From Cupriavidus taiwanensis (GTDB lineage: Bacteria > Pseudomonadota > Gammaproteobacteria > Burkholderiales > Burkholderiaceae): a stretch of DNA of 64,000 nt. How positions within the stretch are numbered: the first letter of the stretch is position 1; every line of letters begins with the position of its first letter. The translations under genes and the position numbers were made by a program. Positions 35,063 to 44,966 of the stretch are shown here, piece by piece. Location of the stretch: contig NZ_LT977071.1 in assembly GCF_900250075.1 (NCBI RefSeq), forward strand, positions 2,499,901 to 2,563,900, given 5' to 3'. The notes under the pieces were generated by a model, which worked only from the letters and a program-made list of their open reading frames with translations, made no database searches and was not told the DNA's origin.

Positions 35063-36553
35063 TCAGCGCGCGGCCTCGGCCGTTGGCCTGGCGCTGCTGG
35101 CCGCATCGACGGCCTCGCCGGCGTCTTCGCAGGGCGTGCCCATGCTGGTATCGGGCGCCTGCCCCACCGCCTCGGCCGGATGCGGCGCGGCGGGCAGGAT
35201 CTGGCTGCCACGCCAGTTGCCGAAGCGGTAGTAGCCGAGCGCCAGTGCCAGCGACACCACCGAGCCGAGCGGGAAGCTCCACCAGATCGCGTCGGCGCCG
35301 ATGCGCGGGCCCAGCGCCCAGGCAAACGGCAGCCGGATCACCCACATCGACAGGAACAGGATCACCAGCGGCGCCATCACCGCGCCGGTGGCGCGCACCG
35401 TGCCGAAGATGACGATGGTGAAGCCGAACAGGATGAACGACCACAGCACCACCACGTTGATATGCTGGGCGATGCCGATGGCAACCCCGTCGGTGCCGAG
35501 GAACAGGCCCAGCGAATGGCGGTTGAACAGGTAGATCAGCGCCACCAGTGCGCCGGTCATGGCGACGTTGAACAGCAGCCCCATGCGCGTGATGCGCGCC
35601 ACGCGCTGCCACAGCCCGGCGCCGACGTTCTGCGCCACCATCGACGACACGCTCGCGCCCACCGCCAGCGCGGGCATCTGCACATAGGTCCACAACTGCG
35701 ACGCCACGCCATAGGCGGCGGTGGTCTGCGAGCCATAGGCGTTGACCAGCGCCATCATCACGATCGCGGACGACGAGATCACCACCATCTGCAGGCCCAT
35801 CGGCAGGCCCTTGACCACCAGCGCGCGCAGGATCGCCGGGTCCGGCACCAGCAGCGCCAGCTGGCCGCGATGCAGCAGCAGGAAATGCCGGCGCCGGTAC
35901 AGCAGCGCCAGCATCGCCGCCAGGCTCGCCAGCTGGGCGATCAGCGTGGCCAGCGCCGAGCCCGCGATGCCCATGGCCGGGACCGGGCCCACGCCGAAGA
36001 TCAGGATCGGGTTGAGCACCACGTCCAGCACCACCGACAGCAGCATGAACCAGAACGGCGTGCGCGAGTCGCCGGCGCCGCGCAGCGTCATCATCACGAA
36101 GTTGTAGAAGTACATGAACGGCAGCGCCAGGAAGATGATGCGCAGGTAGGCCACCGCCAGCGGCGCGGCATCGGGCGGGGTCCGCATCGCCGCGAGGATG
36201 TCCGGGGTGTAAAAGTAGCCGAGCGCCGAGGCCAGCACCGACAGCGCGACGAAGAAGGTGGTGCTGGTGCCGACCACGCGGCGCGCCTCGTCGACGTCGC
36301 GCGCGCCGACGGCCTGGCCGATCATGATGGTGTTGGCCATGCTGATGCCGAACACCACGCCCAGCAGGAAGAACAGGATGATGTTGGCGTTGGAGGTGGC
36401 GGTCAGCGCGGCCTCGCCCAGGAAGCGCCCGACCCAGATCGAATTGATCGAGGCGTTCAGCGACTGCAGGATGTTGCTGCCGAGCACCGGCAGCGAGAAC
36501 AGCAGCAGGGTCCGGCCGATCGGGCCGGTGGTCAGTCTGGCATCGGGCTTCAT
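35063..36553 (-). CDS. MATE family efflux transporter
   Basis: The 496-residue product has about twelve membrane helices in two halves. Family segments are LLLFSLPVLGSNILQSLNASINSIWVGRFLG and MTLRGAGDSRTPFW in the first half, and VKGLPMGLQMVVISSSAIVMMALVNAYGS and GTVRATGAVMAPL in the second. MATE proteins export drugs or metabolites in exchange for H+ or Na+. The start is the ATG at 36553. The upstream open frame runs into a dispersed repeat and is not part of the gene. The C-terminal 40 residues are polar and divergent. The substrate is unknown. Confidence 0.92.
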   Translation of the reverse strand: MKPDARLTTGPIGRTLLLFSLPVLGSNILQSLNASINSIWVGRFLGEAALTATSNANIILFFLLGVVFGISMANTIMIGQAVGARDVDEARRVVGTSTTFFVALSVLASALGYFYTPDILAAMRTPPDAAPLAVAYLRIIFLALPFMYFYNFVMMTLRGAGDSRTPFWFMLLSVVLDVVLNPILIFGVGPVPAMGIAGSALATLIAQLASLAAMLALLYRRRHFLLLHRGQLALLVPDPAILRALVVKGLPMGLQMVVISSSAIVMMALVNAYGSQTTAAYGVASQLWTYVQMPALAVGASVSSMVAQNVGAGLWQRVARITRMGLLFNVAMTGALVALIYLFNRHSLGLFLGTDGVAIGIAQHINVVVLWSFILFGFTIVIFGTVRATGAVMAPLVILFLSMWVIRLPFAWALGPRIGADAIWWSFPLGSVVSLALALGYYRFGNWRGSQILPAAPHPAEAVGQAPDTSMGTPCEDAGEAVDAASSARPTAEAAR

Positions 36554-36628
36554 GAGGCGTCGCGCGAGGGAAATCCGCCCAGTCTATTCCTGCCCCCCGG
36601 CGGCCTACAAGCGTGCCGAGCCTTAACC

Positions 36629-36718
36629 CCGTCGTTCCCGCGAAGGCGGGAACCCAGTGACTTTTTCCCCGGAGGGGACGTGAAAGACGCTGGATTCCCG
36701 CCCGCGCGGGAATGACGG
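36629..36718. repeat. paired dRS3-like dispersed repeat
   Basis: CCGTCGTTCCCGCGAAGGCGGGAAC on the left (from 36629) faces its near inverted copy at the right end (to 36718), about 90 bp in all. Each end is itself a hairpin. The right one reads ATTCCCGCCCGCGCGGGAAT, which fits the Neisseria dRS3 pattern ATTCCC-N8-GGGAAT. Translated, such elements give the VIPARAGIQ / WVPAFAGTT peptides often seen as false protein ends. It is a non-coding mobile or structural repeat between the MATE and MHYT genes. Confidence 0.75.
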
Positions 36719-36855
36719 TGTGTTTGATGCCTGTACTGAACGGCATACGGCTCCGCCCGCCCCTTTTTACCTGAATGAGTTATTTCCGGCCGATGGCCGG
36801 CGACGCATACTCCGGCTGGGACCAGCGCGTCCCGGGCCGGCTGCCGGACGGGGTA

Positions 36856-36891
36856 ATCCGGGATTATCCGGGCTTATCCGGATCGATCCGG
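36856..36891. promoter_or_regulatory. four ATCCGG words at exact 10-bp spacing
   Basis: ATCCGG occurs at 36856, 36866, 36876 and 36886, each 10 bp apart, so all face about the same side of the helix. Spacer bases are partly conserved (GGATT, GGCTT). The array ends 45 bp before the MHYT gene start. It could be a phased binding site or a small satellite repeat; no matching regulator is known to me. Confidence 0.6.
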
Positions 36892-36935
36892 CATGCGAGC
36901 GCCTTCCGCCGCAGTCAAAACAAGGAGGTGGGGTC

Positions 36936-37730
36936 ATGTTTGTCGGTTTCGAGCCTGTTGCCGGCGCCCTGGTGCCGTTTGCCTATGACTGGCCGATGGT
37001 GGGCCTGTCGTTCCTGATCTCGGTATGCGGCGCCTACGTCGGCCTGCGCTGGTCGCGCCGGGTGCGCCAGCCCGACGGGCGCCTGGACGTCGACCGGCTG
37101 CTGTGCGCCAGCGTGGCGCTGGGCGGCGGCGCGGTCTGGTCGATGCACGTCATCGGCATGGTGGCCTACCAGACCCCGACCCATCGCGAGTTCGGGCTGT
37201 TCACCACGCTGGCCTCGCTGCTGGTGGTGATGGTGCTGGCCGGGGCCGGCCTGGCGATCGCCTCGCGGCCGCGCGGCAGCCGCAGCGCCAACGTGGTCCA
37301 GGGCGGCGTGCTGACCGGGCTGGGCGTGGTGGCGATGCACTACACCGGCATGGCCGCGATCCGTTCCAACACCCGCTTCGACTGGGATCTCGCCATCATT
37401 GGCTTGTCGGTGGTGATCGCGGTGGTGGTGTCGGTGGTGGCGCTGTGGCTGGCCACCACGGTGAAGACCGGCGGCAAGCAGCTGGCGGCGGCCGTGGTGA
37501 TGGGCGTGGCGGTCTGCGGCATGCACTACACCGGCATGTCGGCCGGCACCATGATCTGCACCAGCCCGTCCTACGCGCCCAGCCTGTTTGCGATCGAGGG
37601 CGACAGCATCGGCTATGCGGTGTTCGGGCTGAGCCTGATCACGCTGCTGGTGATCCTGGTGGTGGAAGCCACGCGCACCGGCGCCGTGGCCGCCCCCGCC
37701 GCGATGGCACGCACGCGCGACCCCGCCTGA
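36936..37730 (+). CDS. MHYT-domain membrane protein without output domain
   Basis: The 264-residue product consists almost only of the seven-helix MHYT sensor domain. The three motif copies read MHVIGM, MHYTGM and MHYTGM, whose Met/His residues are proposed to bind copper and sense diatomic gases. In many bacteria this domain precedes GGDEF/EAL or LytTR output domains; here there is none, so it must signal through a partner or serve another purpose. AAGGAGG lies 9 bases before the ATG at 36936. The 382-bp gap upstream holds the dRS3-like repeat and the phased ATCCGG array. Confidence 0.9.
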   Translation: MFVGFEPVAGALVPFAYDWPMVGLSFLISVCGAYVGLRWSRRVRQPDGRLDVDRLLCASVALGGGAVWSMHVIGMVAYQTPTHREFGLFTTLASLLVVMVLAGAGLAIASRPRGSRSANVVQGGVLTGLGVVAMHYTGMAAIRSNTRFDWDLAIIGLSVVIAVVVSVVALWLATTVKTGGKQLAAAVVMGVAVCGMHYTGMSAGTMICTSPSYAPSLFAIEGDSIGYAVFGLSLITLLVILVVEATRTGAVAAPAAMARTRDPA

Positions 37731-37868
37731 CACCGGGCTCACGGGCCGGAGGCTGACGGCCCGGCGGGCCCGTTCCCGCACATTCCTGGCTGGCACCGAC
37801 CCGGCGCGCTGCATGAACGCGGCGGCCGGGTTAAGCTTGCGCTTTCACCGCCCACCAGGAGAACACGC

Positions 37869-39296
37869 ATGTACCAGGATCTCGCCCTCTATATCGACGG
37901 AGAATTCATCAAGGGAGGCGACCGGCGGGAGCAGGAGGTCATCAACCCGGCCACGCAGGAAGTGCTGGGCCAGCTGCCGCACGCCACGCGCGCCGACCTG
38001 GACCGCGCCCTGGCCGCCGCGCAGCGCGCCTTCGAAAGCTGGAAGAAGACCTCGCCGCTGGAGCGCGGCAAGATCCTGCGCCGCGTCGGAGAACTCGCGC
38101 GCGAGCGCGCCCGCGACATCGGCCGCAATATCACGCTGGACCAGGGCAAGCCGCTGGCCGAGGCGGTCGGCGAGATCATGGTCTGCGCCGAGCATGCCGA
38201 CTGGCACGCCGAGGAATGCCGCCGCATCTACGGCCGCGTGATCCCGCCGCGCCAGCCCAATGTGCGCCAGCTGGTGGTGCGCGAGCCGATCGGCGTCTGC
38301 GCCGCGTTCACCCCCTGGAACTTCCCCTTCAACCAGGCCATCCGCAAGATCGTTGCCGCGGTGGGCGCGGGCTGCACGCTGATCCTGAAGGGCCCCGAGG
38401 ACTCGCCCAGCGCGGTGGTGGCGCTGGCGCAGCTGTTCCACGACGCCGGCCTGCCGCCGGGGGTGCTCAACATCGTCTGGGGCGTGCCGTCCGAGGTCTC
38501 GACCTACCTGATCGAATCGCCGATCGTGCGCAAGATCTCGTTCACCGGCTCGGTGCCGGTGGGCAAGCAGCTGGCGGCGCTGGCCGGCGCGCACATGAAG
38601 CGCGTCACCATGGAGCTGGGCGGGCATTCGCCGGTGCTGGTGTTCGACGATGCCGACATCGACCCGGCCGCCGAGATGCTGGCGCGCTTCAAGCTGCGCA
38701 ATGCCGGCCAGGTATGCGTGTCGCCCACGCGCTTCTACGTCCAGGAGAAGGCCTATGACCGCTTCCTGGCGCGCTTCACCGAGGTGATCGGCTCGATCAA
38801 GGTCGGCAACGGCCTCGAGGACGGCACCCAGATGGGCCCGCTGGCGCACGAGCGCCGGGTGCTGTCGATGGAGCAGTTCCTGGACGATGCCAGCCATCGC
38901 GGCGGCAAGGTGGTGGCGGGCGGCTCGCGCCTGGGCGACAAGGGTTACTTCTTCGCGCCGACCGTGGTCACCGACCTGCCCGACGACGCGCGCCTGATGA
39001 CCGACGAGCCCTTCGGCCCGGTGGCGCCGGTGACGCGCTTCAAGGACACCGCCGAGGTGCTGCGCCGCGCCAACAGCCTGCCCTACGGCCTGGCGTCCTA
39101 CGTGTTCACCAACTCGCTGAAGACCGCGACCGAAGTGTCCAACGGCCTCGAAGCCGGCATGGTCAACATCAACCACTTCGGCATGGCGCTGGCCGAAACC
39201 CCGTTCGGCGGCATCAAGGACTCGGGCATCGGCAGCGAAGGCGGCCTGGAGACCTTCGACGGCTACCTGGTGACCAAGTTCATTACCCAGGTCTGA
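37869..39296 (+). CDS. NAD(P)-dependent aldehyde dehydrogenase, succinate-semialdehyde type
   Basis: The 475-residue enzyme of the ALDH superfamily oxidises an aldehyde to the acid. The active-site residues are present: Asn151 (PWNFP), Lys174 (LKGPEDSP), Glu249 (TMELGGHSP) and Cys283 ([11 protein letters not shown]). The GSVPVGKQL loop marks the Rossmann cofactor site. Length and the CVSPTRFYV context fit the succinate-semialdehyde / alpha-ketoglutaric-semialdehyde group, but substrate is inferred. AGGAGA precedes the ATG. It stands alone and converges on the oxidase operon. Confidence 0.88.
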   Translation: MYQDLALYIDGEFIKGGDRREQEVINPATQEVLGQLPHATRADLDRALAAAQRAFESWKKTSPLERGKILRRVGELARERARDIGRNITLDQGKPLAEAVGEIMVCAEHADWHAEECRRIYGRVIPPRQPNVRQLVVREPIGVCAAFTPWNFPFNQAIRKIVAAVGAGCTLILKGPEDSPSAVVALAQLFHDAGLPPGVLNIVWGVPSEVSTYLIESPIVRKISFTGSVPVGKQLAALAGAHMKRVTMELGGHSPVLVFDDADIDPAAEMLARFKLRNAGQVCVSPTRFYVQEKAYDRFLARFTEVIGSIKVGNGLEDGTQMGPLAHERRVLSMEQFLDDASHRGGKVVAGGSRLGDKGYFFAPTVVTDLPDDARLMTDEPFGPVAPVTRFKDTAEVLRRANSLPYGLASYVFTNSLKTATEVSNGLEAGMVNINHFGMALAETPFGGIKDSGIGSEGGLETFDGYLVTKFITQV

Positions 39297-39323
39297 GCGC
39301 CCGGGGGCGGCGCAAGGCGGCCT

Positions 39324-39353
39324 GCCGCCGGCGCCCTCCCCGGGGCCGGCGGC
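39324..39353. terminator. GC-rich hairpin between convergent ALDH and oxidase operons
   Basis: GCCGCCGGC (39324-39332) pairs perfectly with GCCGGCGGC (39345-39353), with some further pairing in the loop. It lies between two convergent transcription units and could slow RNA polymerase from both sides. There is no clear T-tract, so the terminator call is tentative. Confidence 0.45.
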
Positions 39354-39362
39354 GCCTCCCCG

Positions 39363-39737
39363 TCAGCGGAAGAAGATGCCGCGCGTCAGGAACGTATGAT
39401 TCGCTTCTTCCGCCATCAGCCAGACCAGCACCAGCAGGCACAGCGGCGGGATCAGGATGGCGCAGATCAGCGCCATGCGCTCCCATGCCATGTGCATGAA
39501 CACCGCCACGATCAGCCCCGCCTTCAGGCTCATGAACAGCAGGATCAGGGTCCAGCGCAGATAGCCGCTGACATGGAAGTAATCGACCATGTAGGACAGC
39601 GCGGACAGCACGAACAGCAGCAGCCAGATCTTCAGGTACAGCCCGATCGGATGCTGCTGGCCGTGGTGCGCGGCGTCCGCGCCAGTGGCATGCGGGGGCG
39701 TTGCCGGCGCCGCGGGGGTTGCAGGGTTCGATGCCAT
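39363..39737 (-). CDS. cytochrome c oxidase subunit IV family protein
   Basis: The 124-residue product has three membrane helices after a polar Ala/Pro/His-rich N-terminus. The third-helix region FMHMAWERMALICAILIPPL is typical of bacterial oxidase subunit IV (CtaF/CyoD-like). It stabilises the enzyme and assists assembly. It is the last gene of the operon ctaC-ctaD-III-like-III-IV, with 8 bp to subunit III. The ATG at 39737 follows GGTGAGG. Confidence 0.85.
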   Translation of the reverse strand: MASNPATPAAPATPPHATGADAAHHGQQHPIGLYLKIWLLLFVLSALSYMVDYFHVSGYLRWTLILLFMSLKAGLIVAVFMHMAWERMALICAILIPPLCLLVLVWLMAEEANHTFLTRGIFFR

Positions 39738-39745
39738 GGCCACCC

Positions 39746-40453
<708 letters not shown>

Positions 40454-40476
40454 GCCGGTCCTCCTTGCCGCCGGCG

Positions 40477-41124
40477 CTAGGCCGTGCCGCAGATATAGCG
40501 CACCAGTTCGGGCGTGAGCCATCCCAGCGCCGCCAGCAGCACCGCCCACACCGCCAGCAGGAAATGCCAGTAGCGCGCGCACAGCCGCAGGCGCAGCACC
40601 GCGGCCGTGCCGCTGCCGCGCGCCGTCATGGCAAAGCCCCAGCCCGCCAGGCCGCCCAGCACGTGCAGCCCGTGCATCGCGGTCAGCAGATAGAAGAAGC
40701 TGCCGGCCGGATTGCCGGCCGGCATCACCTGCATCGCGCCCAGCGCCTGCCACGCCCACAGCTGCGAAGCGACGAAAGCGGCCGCCCCCAGCCCGCCCAG
40801 GCGCAATGCCCGCCGGGCCGCGGCCATCTCGCCCCGGCCCGCGGCGCGCGAGGCCACCGCCATCGCCACGCTGCCCGCGGCCAGCAGCGCGGTCGACAGC
40901 CATACCTGCCACGGCAGCGCGATGCGGTGCCAGTCAGGGCTGTCCATGCGCAGCGCATAGGCGGTCAGGAACAGCGCGAACAGCGACGTGACCACGCCCA
41001 TGAACACCCACAGGCCGATGCTGGCCGGCGCGCGGCGCTGCGGGTGGCGGTTGGCGGCGTTCTCGCCCGAAGGGTTGCCGCCGAAGTCGTCGCGGCTGAC
41101 CTTGTAGACGGCGTCGGCGTTCAT
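40477..41124 (-). CDS. second, divergent cytochrome c oxidase subunit III-like protein
   Basis: The 215-residue product has about five membrane helices. It has a COX3-like core (WVFMGVVTSLFALFLTAYAL, YLLTAMHGLHVLGGLAGWG, ARYWHFLLAVWAVLLAALGWL) but lacks many residues of classic subunit III. The helical-hairpin HGLHV and YWHFL motifs are kept. The ATG overlaps the ctaD end by 4 bases, so the two are translationally coupled. It probably occupies a subunit III-like site or helps assembly. Confidence 0.82.
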   Translation of the reverse strand: MNADAVYKVSRDDFGGNPSGENAANRHPQRRAPASIGLWVFMGVVTSLFALFLTAYALRMDSPDWHRIALPWQVWLSTALLAAGSVAMAVASRAAGRGEMAAARRALRLGGLGAAAFVASQLWAWQALGAMQVMPAGNPAGSFFYLLTAMHGLHVLGGLAGWGFAMTARGSGTAAVLRLRLCARYWHFLLAVWAVLLAALGWLTPELVRYICGTA

Positions 41125-42878
41125 GCTACGGCTCCACGGCTGGCGTGCGGTTCAGGCTCGGACCCGCCCTGCTCGGGCGGCGCGTTCTGCGCGATAAAGT
41201 CGTCGCGCGCCCCCGGCACGCTGTAGGCATAGGCCCAGCGGTACACCACCGGCAGGTGCGGGCCCCAGTTGCCGTGCGCCGGCGGCGTCTGCGGCGTCTG
41301 CCATTCCAGCGAGGCCGCGCGCCAGGGGTTGCCGTCGGCCTTGCGCCCGTGCCGCAGGCTCCAGAACAGGTTGAAGACAAAGATCAGCTGCGCCGTGGCA
41401 ACGACGAACGCCGCCACCGAGATATACATGTTCATCACATGCGCCGATTCCGGGATAAAGGCGTAGTTCTCCCAGGCGTAGTAGCGCCGCGGCATGCCCA
41501 GCACGCCCAGGTAGTGCATCGGGAAGAAGATGGCATAGGTGCCGACGAAGGTCACCCAGAAGTGGATGCTGCCCATGGTGTCGTTCAGCATCCGCCCGGT
41601 CACCTTGGGATACCAGTGGTAGAGCCCGCCGAATACCACCAGGATCGGCGACACGCCCATCACCATGTGGAAGTGCGCCACCACGAAGTAGGTATTCGAC
41701 AGCGGGATGTCGACGCTGACGTTGCCCAGGAACAGCCCGGTCAGCCCGCCGATGATGAAGGTGCTGATGAAGGCGATCGCGAACAGCATCGGCACGGTGA
41801 AGTGGATATCGCCGCGCCATAGCGTAATGACCCAGTTGTAGACCTTGATCGCGGTCGGGATCGCGATGATCAGCGTGGTGGTGGCGAAGAAGAAGCCGAA
41901 GTACGGGTTCATGCCGCTGACGAACATATGGTGCGCCCACACCACCACCGACAGCACGCCGATCGCCAGGATCGCCCAGACCATGGTGCGGTAGCCGAAG
42001 ATGCTCTTGCGCGAATGCACGCTGATCAGGTCCGAGACGATGCCGAACGCCGGCAGCGCGACGATATAGACCTCGGGGTGGCCGAAGAACCAGAACAGGT
42101 GCTGGAACAGCAGCGGGCTGCCGCCCTTGTACTGCAGCTGCTGCCCCATCGACACCATTGCCGGCATGAAAAAGCTGGTGCCCATGGTCTTGTCGAGCAG
42201 CATCATCACCGCCGACACGAACAGCGCCGGGAACGCCAGCAGCGCCAGGATGGTGGCCATGAAGATGCCCCACACCGACAGCGGCATGCGCAGCAGCGTC
42301 ATGCCCTCGGTACGCGCCTGCAGCACGGTGGTGACGTAGTTGAGCCCGCCCATCGTCGCCGCGACGATGAAGATCGCCAGCGACACCAGCATCAGGATGA
42401 TGCCCCAGTCGTGCCCCGGCGTGCCGGGCAGGATGGCCTGCGGCGGATACAGCGTCCAGCCCGCACCGGTGGGTCCGCCCGGCACGAAGAAGCTGGCCAG
42501 CAGCACGATCACCGACAGCAGGTAGACCCAGAAGCTGAGCATGTTGAGGAAGGGGAACACCATGTCGCGCGCCCCCACCATCAGCGGGATCAGGTAGTTG
42601 CCGAAGCCACCCAGGAACAGCGCGGTCAGCAGGTAGATCACCATGATCATGCCGTGCATGGTGACGAACTGGTAGTAGCGGTTGGCGTCGATGAACTCGA
42701 AGCGGCCGGGGAAGCCCAGCTGCATGCGCATCAGGTTGGACAGCGCCACGCCCACCAGGCCCACCACGATCGCCACGATGGTGTATTGCACGGCGATGAC
42801 CTTGTGGTCCTGGCTCCAGACATAGCGTGTCCAGAAGCTCTGCGGCGCGTGATGGGCGGCGTCATCGGCGTAGGCCAT
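41121..42878 (-). CDS. ctaD: cytochrome c oxidase subunit I (A1-type heme-copper oxidase)
   Basis: The 585-residue catalytic subunit has twelve main helices. Heme and CuB ligands are visible: HGMIMVIY (low-spin heme), FGHPEVYIVALP (CuB His and cross-linked Tyr, plus the Glu that defines A1 enzymes), VVWAHHMFVSG (CuB pair) and VVAHFHMVMG (both hemes). It reduces O2 to water and pumps protons in the inner membrane. GAGGAG lies 6 bases before the ATG at 42878. The operon order is ctaC, ctaD, III-like, III, IV. No heme A synthase or CtaG-type assembly gene is in the window. Confidence 0.96.
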   Translation of the reverse strand: MAYADDAAHHAPQSFWTRYVWSQDHKVIAVQYTIVAIVVGLVGVALSNLMRMQLGFPGRFEFIDANRYYQFVTMHGMIMVIYLLTALFLGGFGNYLIPLMVGARDMVFPFLNMLSFWVYLLSVIVLLASFFVPGGPTGAGWTLYPPQAILPGTPGHDWGIILMLVSLAIFIVAATMGGLNYVTTVLQARTEGMTLLRMPLSVWGIFMATILALLAFPALFVSAVMMLLDKTMGTSFFMPAMVSMGQQLQYKGGSPLLFQHLFWFFGHPEVYIVALPAFGIVSDLISVHSRKSIFGYRTMVWAILAIGVLSVVVWAHHMFVSGMNPYFGFFFATTTLIIAIPTAIKVYNWVITLWRGDIHFTVPMLFAIAFISTFIIGGLTGLFLGNVSVDIPLSNTYFVVAHFHMVMGVSPILVVFGGLYHWYPKVTGRMLNDTMGSIHFWVTFVGTYAIFFPMHYLGVLGMPRRYYAWENYAFIPESAHVMNMYISVAAFVVATAQLIFVFNLFWSLRHGRKADGNPWRAASLEWQTPQTPPAHGNWGPHLPVVYRWAYAYSVPGARDDFIAQNAPPEQGGSEPEPHASRGAVA

Positions 42879-42888
42879 GCAGGTCTCC

Positions 42889-44253
42889 TCACTGGCGCGG
42901 CGGTGCGGGCGCGGCCGTGGGCGGCACCGCGACGGCCGTCGAAGTGGTGTAGGTGCCGGACGCGGCGCCGGCCGTGGCCGCGGGCGCCGCGGAACCGGCG
43001 GCCGCCGTGGTCGCGGCGCTGGTGGTGGCGGCCGCGCCGGCGGGCACGTCCACCGGCGCCACCGGCGCCACCATGCCGGCGTCCGCGGCACCGCTGCCAA
43101 CGGACTTGATATACGCGGTCAGCGCCGCGACCTCGTCGTCGCTGACCGGCACCTTCGGCATCACCGGGCCGTAGCCCTTGACCAGCCGCGCATGCGGGTC
43201 GGCGATCTCCTTGTGCAGGAAGGCATCGTCCACCCTGGCGCTGCTGCCGTCGGCAAAAGTCTCGGTCTTGCCGTACAGGCCCTTCCAGGTCGGCCCCACG
43301 CCCGGATTGCCGTCGATGCTGTGGCAGCCGACGCAGCCCTTGCTCTGCGCCAGCGCGCGGCCCTTCTCGATGGTGCCGGCCGCACCCGCCGCACCGGGCG
43401 CGGCCGCGGCCATCGCAGCAGGCGGCGCCGCGGCCTTCGCCAGCGTCATGGCAAAGGTCTGCTGCTTCGCCAGCCACGCCTCGAACGCGGCCGGCTCTTC
43501 CACCACCACCGTGCCGCGCATGTTGTAATGCCCCACGCCGCACAGCTGCGCGCACAGGATGTCGAAGCGCCCCGCCTGCGTCGGCGTGAACCAGAACGAT
43601 GTCACCATGCCCGGCACCATGTTCATGCGCGCGCGGAACGGCGGCACGTAGAAGTCATGCAGCACGTCCTTGGAACGCAGCAGCACCTTGACCGGCTGGT
43701 TCAACGGCAGGTGCACCTCAGGGCCGACGATGACGATGTTGTCGAGCCCGCGCGGATCGTCCGGATCCAGCCCGAGCGGATTGGCGCCGGTGACGAAGCG
43801 CGCGTCCGACGCGCCCAGCTGCCCGCTCTTGCCGGGAAAGCGGAACGCCCACGACCATTGCTGCCCGACCACTTCCATCACCATCGCCTCGCGCGGCGGG
43901 CGCACGTAGTCGGCGTAGACGAACAAACCCGGCGCCAGCAGCAGGATCACGCCCAGCGTGGTGCCGCCGATCAGCCACAGTTCCAGCCGGCTGTTCTCGG
44001 GGTGGTAGGACGCGCGGTGGCCGCTGCCGCCGTTGGGATGCGGCGCATCATGGCGAAAGCGCCAGACGATGTAGCCAACGAACAGGTTGATGCCGATAAA
44101 GAAGATGCCGGTGATGACGAGGGTAATGGTCAGCGTGTCGTCCATCTGTTTCCAGTTGGACGCCAGCGGCGTTGCCCACCACGGGCTCAGGAAATGAAAG
44201 AGCACCGATGCGGCAACCATGACGACGAGTGCGATGGCCATCGCCATATCCAC
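42889..44253 (-). CDS. ctaC: cytochrome c oxidase subunit II with fused cytochrome c (caa3-type)
   Basis: The 454-residue subunit has three N-terminal membrane segments (about 4-24, 40-62, 90-113), a CuA cupredoxin domain and a cytochrome c domain. CuA ligands are His199, Cys234, Cys238, His242 and Met245 in CAQLCGVGHYNM; the usual Glu between the Cys residues is Gln here. Heme c binds at CVGCH (307-311), with MPKVPV giving the likely Met ligand. The last 60 residues are a low-complexity Ala/Pro/Thr tail. There is no typical cleavable signal peptide. The gene heads the oxidase operon. Confidence 0.95.
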   Translation of the reverse strand: MDMAMAIALVVMVAASVLFHFLSPWWATPLASNWKQMDDTLTITLVITGIFFIGINLFVGYIVWRFRHDAPHPNGGSGHRASYHPENSRLELWLIGGTTLGVILLLAPGLFVYADYVRPPREAMVMEVVGQQWSWAFRFPGKSGQLGASDARFVTGANPLGLDPDDPRGLDNIVIVGPEVHLPLNQPVKVLLRSKDVLHDFYVPPFRARMNMVPGMVTSFWFTPTQAGRFDILCAQLCGVGHYNMRGTVVVEEPAAFEAWLAKQQTFAMTLAKAAAPPAAMAAAAPGAAGAAGTIEKGRALAQSKGCVGCHSIDGNPGVGPTWKGLYGKTETFADGSSARVDDAFLHKEIADPHARLVKGYGPVMPKVPVSDDEVAALTAYIKSVGSGAADAGMVAPVAPVDVPAGAAATTSAATTAAAGSAAPAATAGAASGTYTTSTAVAVPPTAAPAPPRQ

Positions 44254-44384
44254 CCTCCTCCTCGCGCGCGGCGAGGGATGCGCAAGTCACGCAGGTAGAG
44301 ATAAGACTAGTGCATGCCGTCAGGTCACTGCAAGGCGACACGCCGGGGCATTGGTGTCGCAATGCACAAGTGCGCCGTACAAGG

Positions 44385-44422
44385 AAAAAGCGGCGGCGGG
44401 AACCCGTGGTTCCCGCCGCCGC
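44385..44422 (-). terminator. strong rho-independent terminator, minus strand
   Basis: GCGGCGGCGGGAAC (44390-44403) pairs perfectly over 14 bp with 44409-44422 across a 5-base loop. On the minus strand TTTTT follows directly (A-tract 44385-44389). It lies 40 bp after the stop of the gene at 44463-44966 and 130 bp before ctaC, so it ends the first unit and insulates the oxidase operon. Confidence 0.94.
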
Positions 44423-44462
44423 AGCTGCTGTGTGCCGGTCCGGTGTGCTGGCCGGCTTGCGC

Positions 44463-44966
44463 TCAGTGCGAGACGTCCTTGCTTTCCAGCTTCCAGTAGC
44501 ACGCCGCCGCCGCGATGCCGAAGATCAGGTGCCCGACGAAGGTGTGCCAGCCGCGCACCTCGACAAACCACGGGAACGCCCGCGTCATCACATAGAAGTT
44601 GAAGACGTAGACCAGCACCCCGAACACCGCGCCCGCCAGCATGGCCAGGCCCAGGCTGGAATCGAGCGTGAACGGCGCCAGGATCGCCGCCAGGATCATG
44701 CCCAGCACCGCGCCCAGCACGAAGTGGATCACCAGTGCCGCGGCCACGGTGCCTACGCTGAACAGCGAGGTCTGCAGCACCTCCGGCCCCATCACGATCG
44801 CCGCGATCATGCGCGTGGCCACCCACGGGTTGACGCCCGACACCATCGACGACCAGAACAGTTCCAGCACCAGCAGCAACGCGCCCGCCGCCAGCCCGGA
44901 CACCGCTGCCGCGGTCCAGTCCGGCAGTCGTCGCACGTAGTGGTGCGATTGCATGTGAAGTTCCAT
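44463..44966 (-). CDS. four-helix inner-membrane protein, unknown function
   Basis: The 167-residue product has four hydrophobic helices: AAVSGLAAGALLLVLELFW, VAAALVIHFVLGAVLGMILAAILAP, LGLAMLAGAVFGVLVYVFNFYVM and WHTFVGHLIFGIAAAACYW. Several His residues (MQSHHYV, VIHF, GWHTFVGH) are near membrane ends, which could bind metal or heme, but that is speculative. I know no function. GAGGTGG precedes the ATG at 44966. Its own terminator separates it from the oxidase operon downstream. Confidence 0.8.
   Translation of the reverse strand: MELHMQSHHYVRRLPDWTAAAVSGLAAGALLLVLELFWSSMVSGVNPWVATRMIAAIVMGPEVLQTSLFSVGTVAAALVIHFVLGAVLGMILAAILAPFTLDSSLGLAMLAGAVFGVLVYVFNFYVMTRAFPWFVEVRGWHTFVGHLIFGIAAAACYWKLESKDVSH

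Noticed and set aside
36554-36746. N-terminal extension of the MATE protein containing VIPARAGIQ and WVPAFAGTT
   Set aside because: These peptides are translations of the dRS3-like repeat; the protein starts at the ATG at 36553.
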